Assembly: GCA_000697335.1 (NCBI GenBank)
Contig: JNEM01003694.1
Span: 1-10,800, forward strand
Direction of reading: 5' to 3'
DNA from: Conidiobolus incongruus B7586
Taxonomy: Eukaryota > Entomophthoromycota > Entomophthoromycetes > Entomophthorales > Conidiobolaceae
DNA length: 10,800 nucleotides
Shown here: positions 8,258 to 10,800 of the stretch, piece by piece
Layout of the letters: every line of letters begins with the position of its first letter
How positions within the stretch are numbered: the stretch's first letter is position 1
Notes under the pieces: model-generated
Seen by the model: only the letters and a program-made list of their open reading frames with translations
Databases searched by the model: none
Told to the model about the DNA's origin: nothing
Made by a program: the position numbers and the translations under genes

Positions 8258-10800
8258 TTAACGCTTTTCCTTGACGAACAATTGAAGCGAAATGAAAGAG
8301 AAAGTAATCATGAGAATGAACATGACTCCGAGTTTGATAGTATCGGGCCAGAAAGCGGATGCATCAAATCCGAAGGATGAGAGAATACTGGCGCCAGGAA
8401 TATCAATAATCAATCCAAATTTGTTATCTTTGAGTTGCATGTACTTCAATTCATTCACTAACATGGATTCGAGAGCATAATTGAAAAATGAAAGCTCTTT
8501 GAGCCATTTGAGATAACCTGGAATGGATGTCTTATTCAAGAACAATCCACTAAATAGCATGTTAAATAACATAATCAAACTGCAAACTAAATTAGATAAT
8601 GAAAGATCTGAGATTAAAATACCGACCAAAAATACTACACTCGAAGCTGTCAAATTAAACAAAATTAAAATGAGCAAAAATTTGAAGAATGGAACCACAC
8701 CGGGGTTCAAACCAACCATTGGATATACGATAATTCCCATGAGAATTGGAGGAATCAATCGTAATGGAATAATATCAAAGATGATCTTGGATGAGAAATA
8801 GGTGATAGGTGCATAGTAGCCATTGGCGCGTTCTCTCATAAAAAGGATACGCTCAGGCTGGAATACTTGTAATGAAGTTAAGCAACTGAATCCGAACAGA
8901 GCACACATGAAGAAGAATACACCCATACGATTTTGGAATCCAGAAATATCATCGGTAGTGTGATAATACAAAATACCACAGAGTAAACCAAGTACCACAC
9001 TCATGCAATAATTGGCAAGCATGAGTAAGGGATCACGATAAAGATTTTTAAAGGTACGCATAGATAAGATCTTAAATTGTGTGAACCATGAACTACGTTT
9101 ATACCCTCTACCAATTGACGAATGGGTGGATTGAGCATCTTCTTGATCTTGTGATTTAATATTCTCAATGGAGGCAATCATATTCTTATACAGATCACTA
9201 TCCTTAAAGAGTTGGACCAAGTTAGATAGATAATCAGCTTCATTCCTAACTGTTTCTGATGATACAGTTGGAATGTCATCTGGTTCTGAATGAATCATAT
9301 GACCTGCAGTATTTGAATCTGATCCCCATACATTGGATTCAGTTTGACTCTCAAGATCGCCTTCCAATGTATTATCAGGGAGTCCAATATTGGGCATTGT
9401 CGAAATTCCAGTTAGAAGATGAGTTCTACTTGAACCAGAACCTCTGGATTGAGGTTCCTGAGTCCAATCCAACAGATAGTCAGCAACGTTGAAACCAGCA
9501 GGACAAGGATGATCGATTGAGTCAAGATAGTCAGTAGTATAATTAGCTGGTCCAGAATATACCATATTACCACCAGCAAGTAATAAAAGCTTGTCAAACA
9601 TGGTGTAAATATTACTTCTAGGTTGATGGATAGTGAAGATAATAGTACGTTTGTAATCGCGAGCTAAAGTTTTAAGACTTTCAATAACATTATAAGCATT
9701 GTAAGCATCCAAACCAGATGTAGGTTCGTCTAAGAACAATATAGAAGGAGAGGTGACAAGTTCACAAGCAATGGATACACGACGCTTTTCACCACCAGAG
9801 ATTCCCCTTGCAGCAGAATTACCAATTCTAGAATCCTTGATACCAAGGATACCAAGTTCAGCCATGGTTTCTATCACACGACCTTTCTTAGCCTCATAAG
9901 ACATTTCTCTAGGAAGACGAAGTAAAGCAGAAGTCATAATAGTCTCAAAAACAGTCAAAGTAGGCATAAGAGTATCTTCTTGATCAACATACCCAACAAC
10001 CTTGCGGAATTCGCGATCCCCAATGTTTTTACCATTGACATAAAAGGTACCACTAACCTCCCCAGTTTTATTTCTTCTGGCTAAAATATCAAGGAAAGTA
10101 GTTTTACCTGCTCCTGAAGCTCCCATAATCGCCATCATTTCACCTGGTTCTACTAAACCCGTAATGTTATAAAGAATAAGTTTATCACCAACGGAATAGC
10201 TGACATCCTCGAAAACTAAAGTAGATGGAACGTGGTGAGACATGAGTTTATCTGCTTCATCGTCAAAATCGACAGGAACATAGCCATTGTCTTTTTTAAC
10301 TTTTGAAACATTGTATAACCAGATTCCAAGTACTGTGAAAAAGATAGCAATAGTTGAAAATGCAACAATCATAAAAATTTTATAACTTGGCTTTTTTGGT
10401 GGAATTTGACCAGGGATTTGGGAATGGTACAAACATTCGCCAGATTTACAGTCAATAGTAATAGCAGAATCCCCAAAAACACTCAAGATCAATTCATTCA
10501 TGGCAGGTTCTTCAAATTGACACTTATTTCCAGAGCATTTAAAATCACCAGGACCTTTAATTTCTTCAGTGAGGAAATCAGAAATATCGATACTACCCTC
10601 TTCACCGCAGAGCATCTTCCCTGGAATACATTCGCATGATACAGTTTCACACTTGTAGTTTCTGTTCTTGCCGTTGTATTCTTCCGCTGAAATAATAAAT
10701 CAATAACAATATTTTTATTTAAAATTATTTAATATCTTACGAGATGTAAAAGTACAATTTTTTAACTCACAGAAAAAAGATTGTACTTGAGCGACCCAAA
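8258..10800 (-). CDS. ADP1: ADP1-like ABCG transporter, N-terminus outside window
   Basis: This is the 3' part of a gene: a partial exon 10800-10741, an intron 10740-10687 (54 nt, GTAAGA to TTTCAG), and a long last exon 10686-8258. In all, 828 residues are visible. Residues 1-110 are luminal or extracellular and Cys-rich (ten Cys, including FCELKNC and KCETVSCEC) and run into GSIDISDFLTEEIKGPGDF, as in yeast Adp1. One membrane helix follows at about 124-145. The ATP-binding domain has Walker A GASGAGKT (208-215), Q-loop Gln 255, signature ISGGEKRR (315-322), Walker B ILFLDEPTSGLD (335-346) and His 373. A Ser/Thr- and acid-rich linker (about 432-552) leads to six predicted helices at about 574-594, 607-628, 652-675, 686-711, 716-737 and 804-823. 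The luminal IPGASILSSFGF before the last helix is also Adp1-like. All catalytic residues are present, so it should be an active half-transporter that dimerises. Its substrate is unknown, as it is for Adp1. Yeast Adp1 has about 1049 residues, so roughly 220 are missing upstream. The Met at 10615 is internal: the frame stays open to the splice acceptor. Confidence 0.95.
10687..10740 (-). other. Intron in the ABC transporter gene
   Basis: The donor is GTAAGA after ACATCTC and the acceptor is TTATTTCAG before CGGAAG. Splicing joins C to CG as a Pro codon (phase 1) and connects FCELKNCTFTS to PEEYNGKNRNYKCE, restoring the continuous Cys-rich domain seen in Adp1 proteins. Reading through would meet in-frame stops. 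Confidence 0.9.

Noticed and set aside
8258-10639. Plus-strand open frames across the ABC transporter (such as 8292-8480, 8523-8801, 9259-9492, 10406-10639) and a minus-strand one at 9412-9597
   Set aside because: All overlap the strongly supported transporter exon in other frames and show no family motifs.

Overview
This window looks like nuclear DNA of an AT-rich fungus. Three things point there: intergenic DNA that is roughly 80 percent A+T by eye, spliceosomal introns of only 46 to 54 bases with GTAHGT-like donors and CTAAC-like branch sites, and an ADP1-type ABC transporter, which is a fungal protein. An early-diverging AT-rich lineage such as the Entomophthoromycotina (Conidiobolus-like) would fit. 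That placement is inference from base composition and gene style, not a database match.

Layout: bases 1-1552 are gene-poor AT-rich DNA. Bases 1553-2642 (minus) hold a complete six-exon gene for a 280-residue protein with three RNA-recognition motifs, of the Nam8/Csx1/SECp43 kind. Simple ORF calling sees only two pieces of it; the splice sites, the start codon, a TATA box and the stop can all be read directly. Bases 2690-3220 are its upstream flank. Bases about 3222-5260 (minus) hold a decayed host gene about 2 kb long. Its fragments, read in order, match the linker, middle homology region and C-terminal part of a Zn(II)2Cys6 fungal transcription factor. Bases 5260-8237 are mostly featureless AT-rich DNA, but a 52-codon open stretch near 6703-6858 (minus) with protein-like composition suggests a second, older gene relic. 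Bases 8258-10800 (minus) hold the last exon and part of the previous exon of an ADP1-like ABCG transporter whose N-terminus lies beyond the window.

The two living genes are unrelated housekeeping or accessory functions (RNA binding and membrane transport). They share a strand but are separated by about 5.6 kb, and nothing suggests joint regulation. The main discovery value is the unannotated relic DNA between them and the exact exon structure of the RRM gene. I see no CRISPR array, tRNA, rRNA, recognisable intact transposon or virus-like element.
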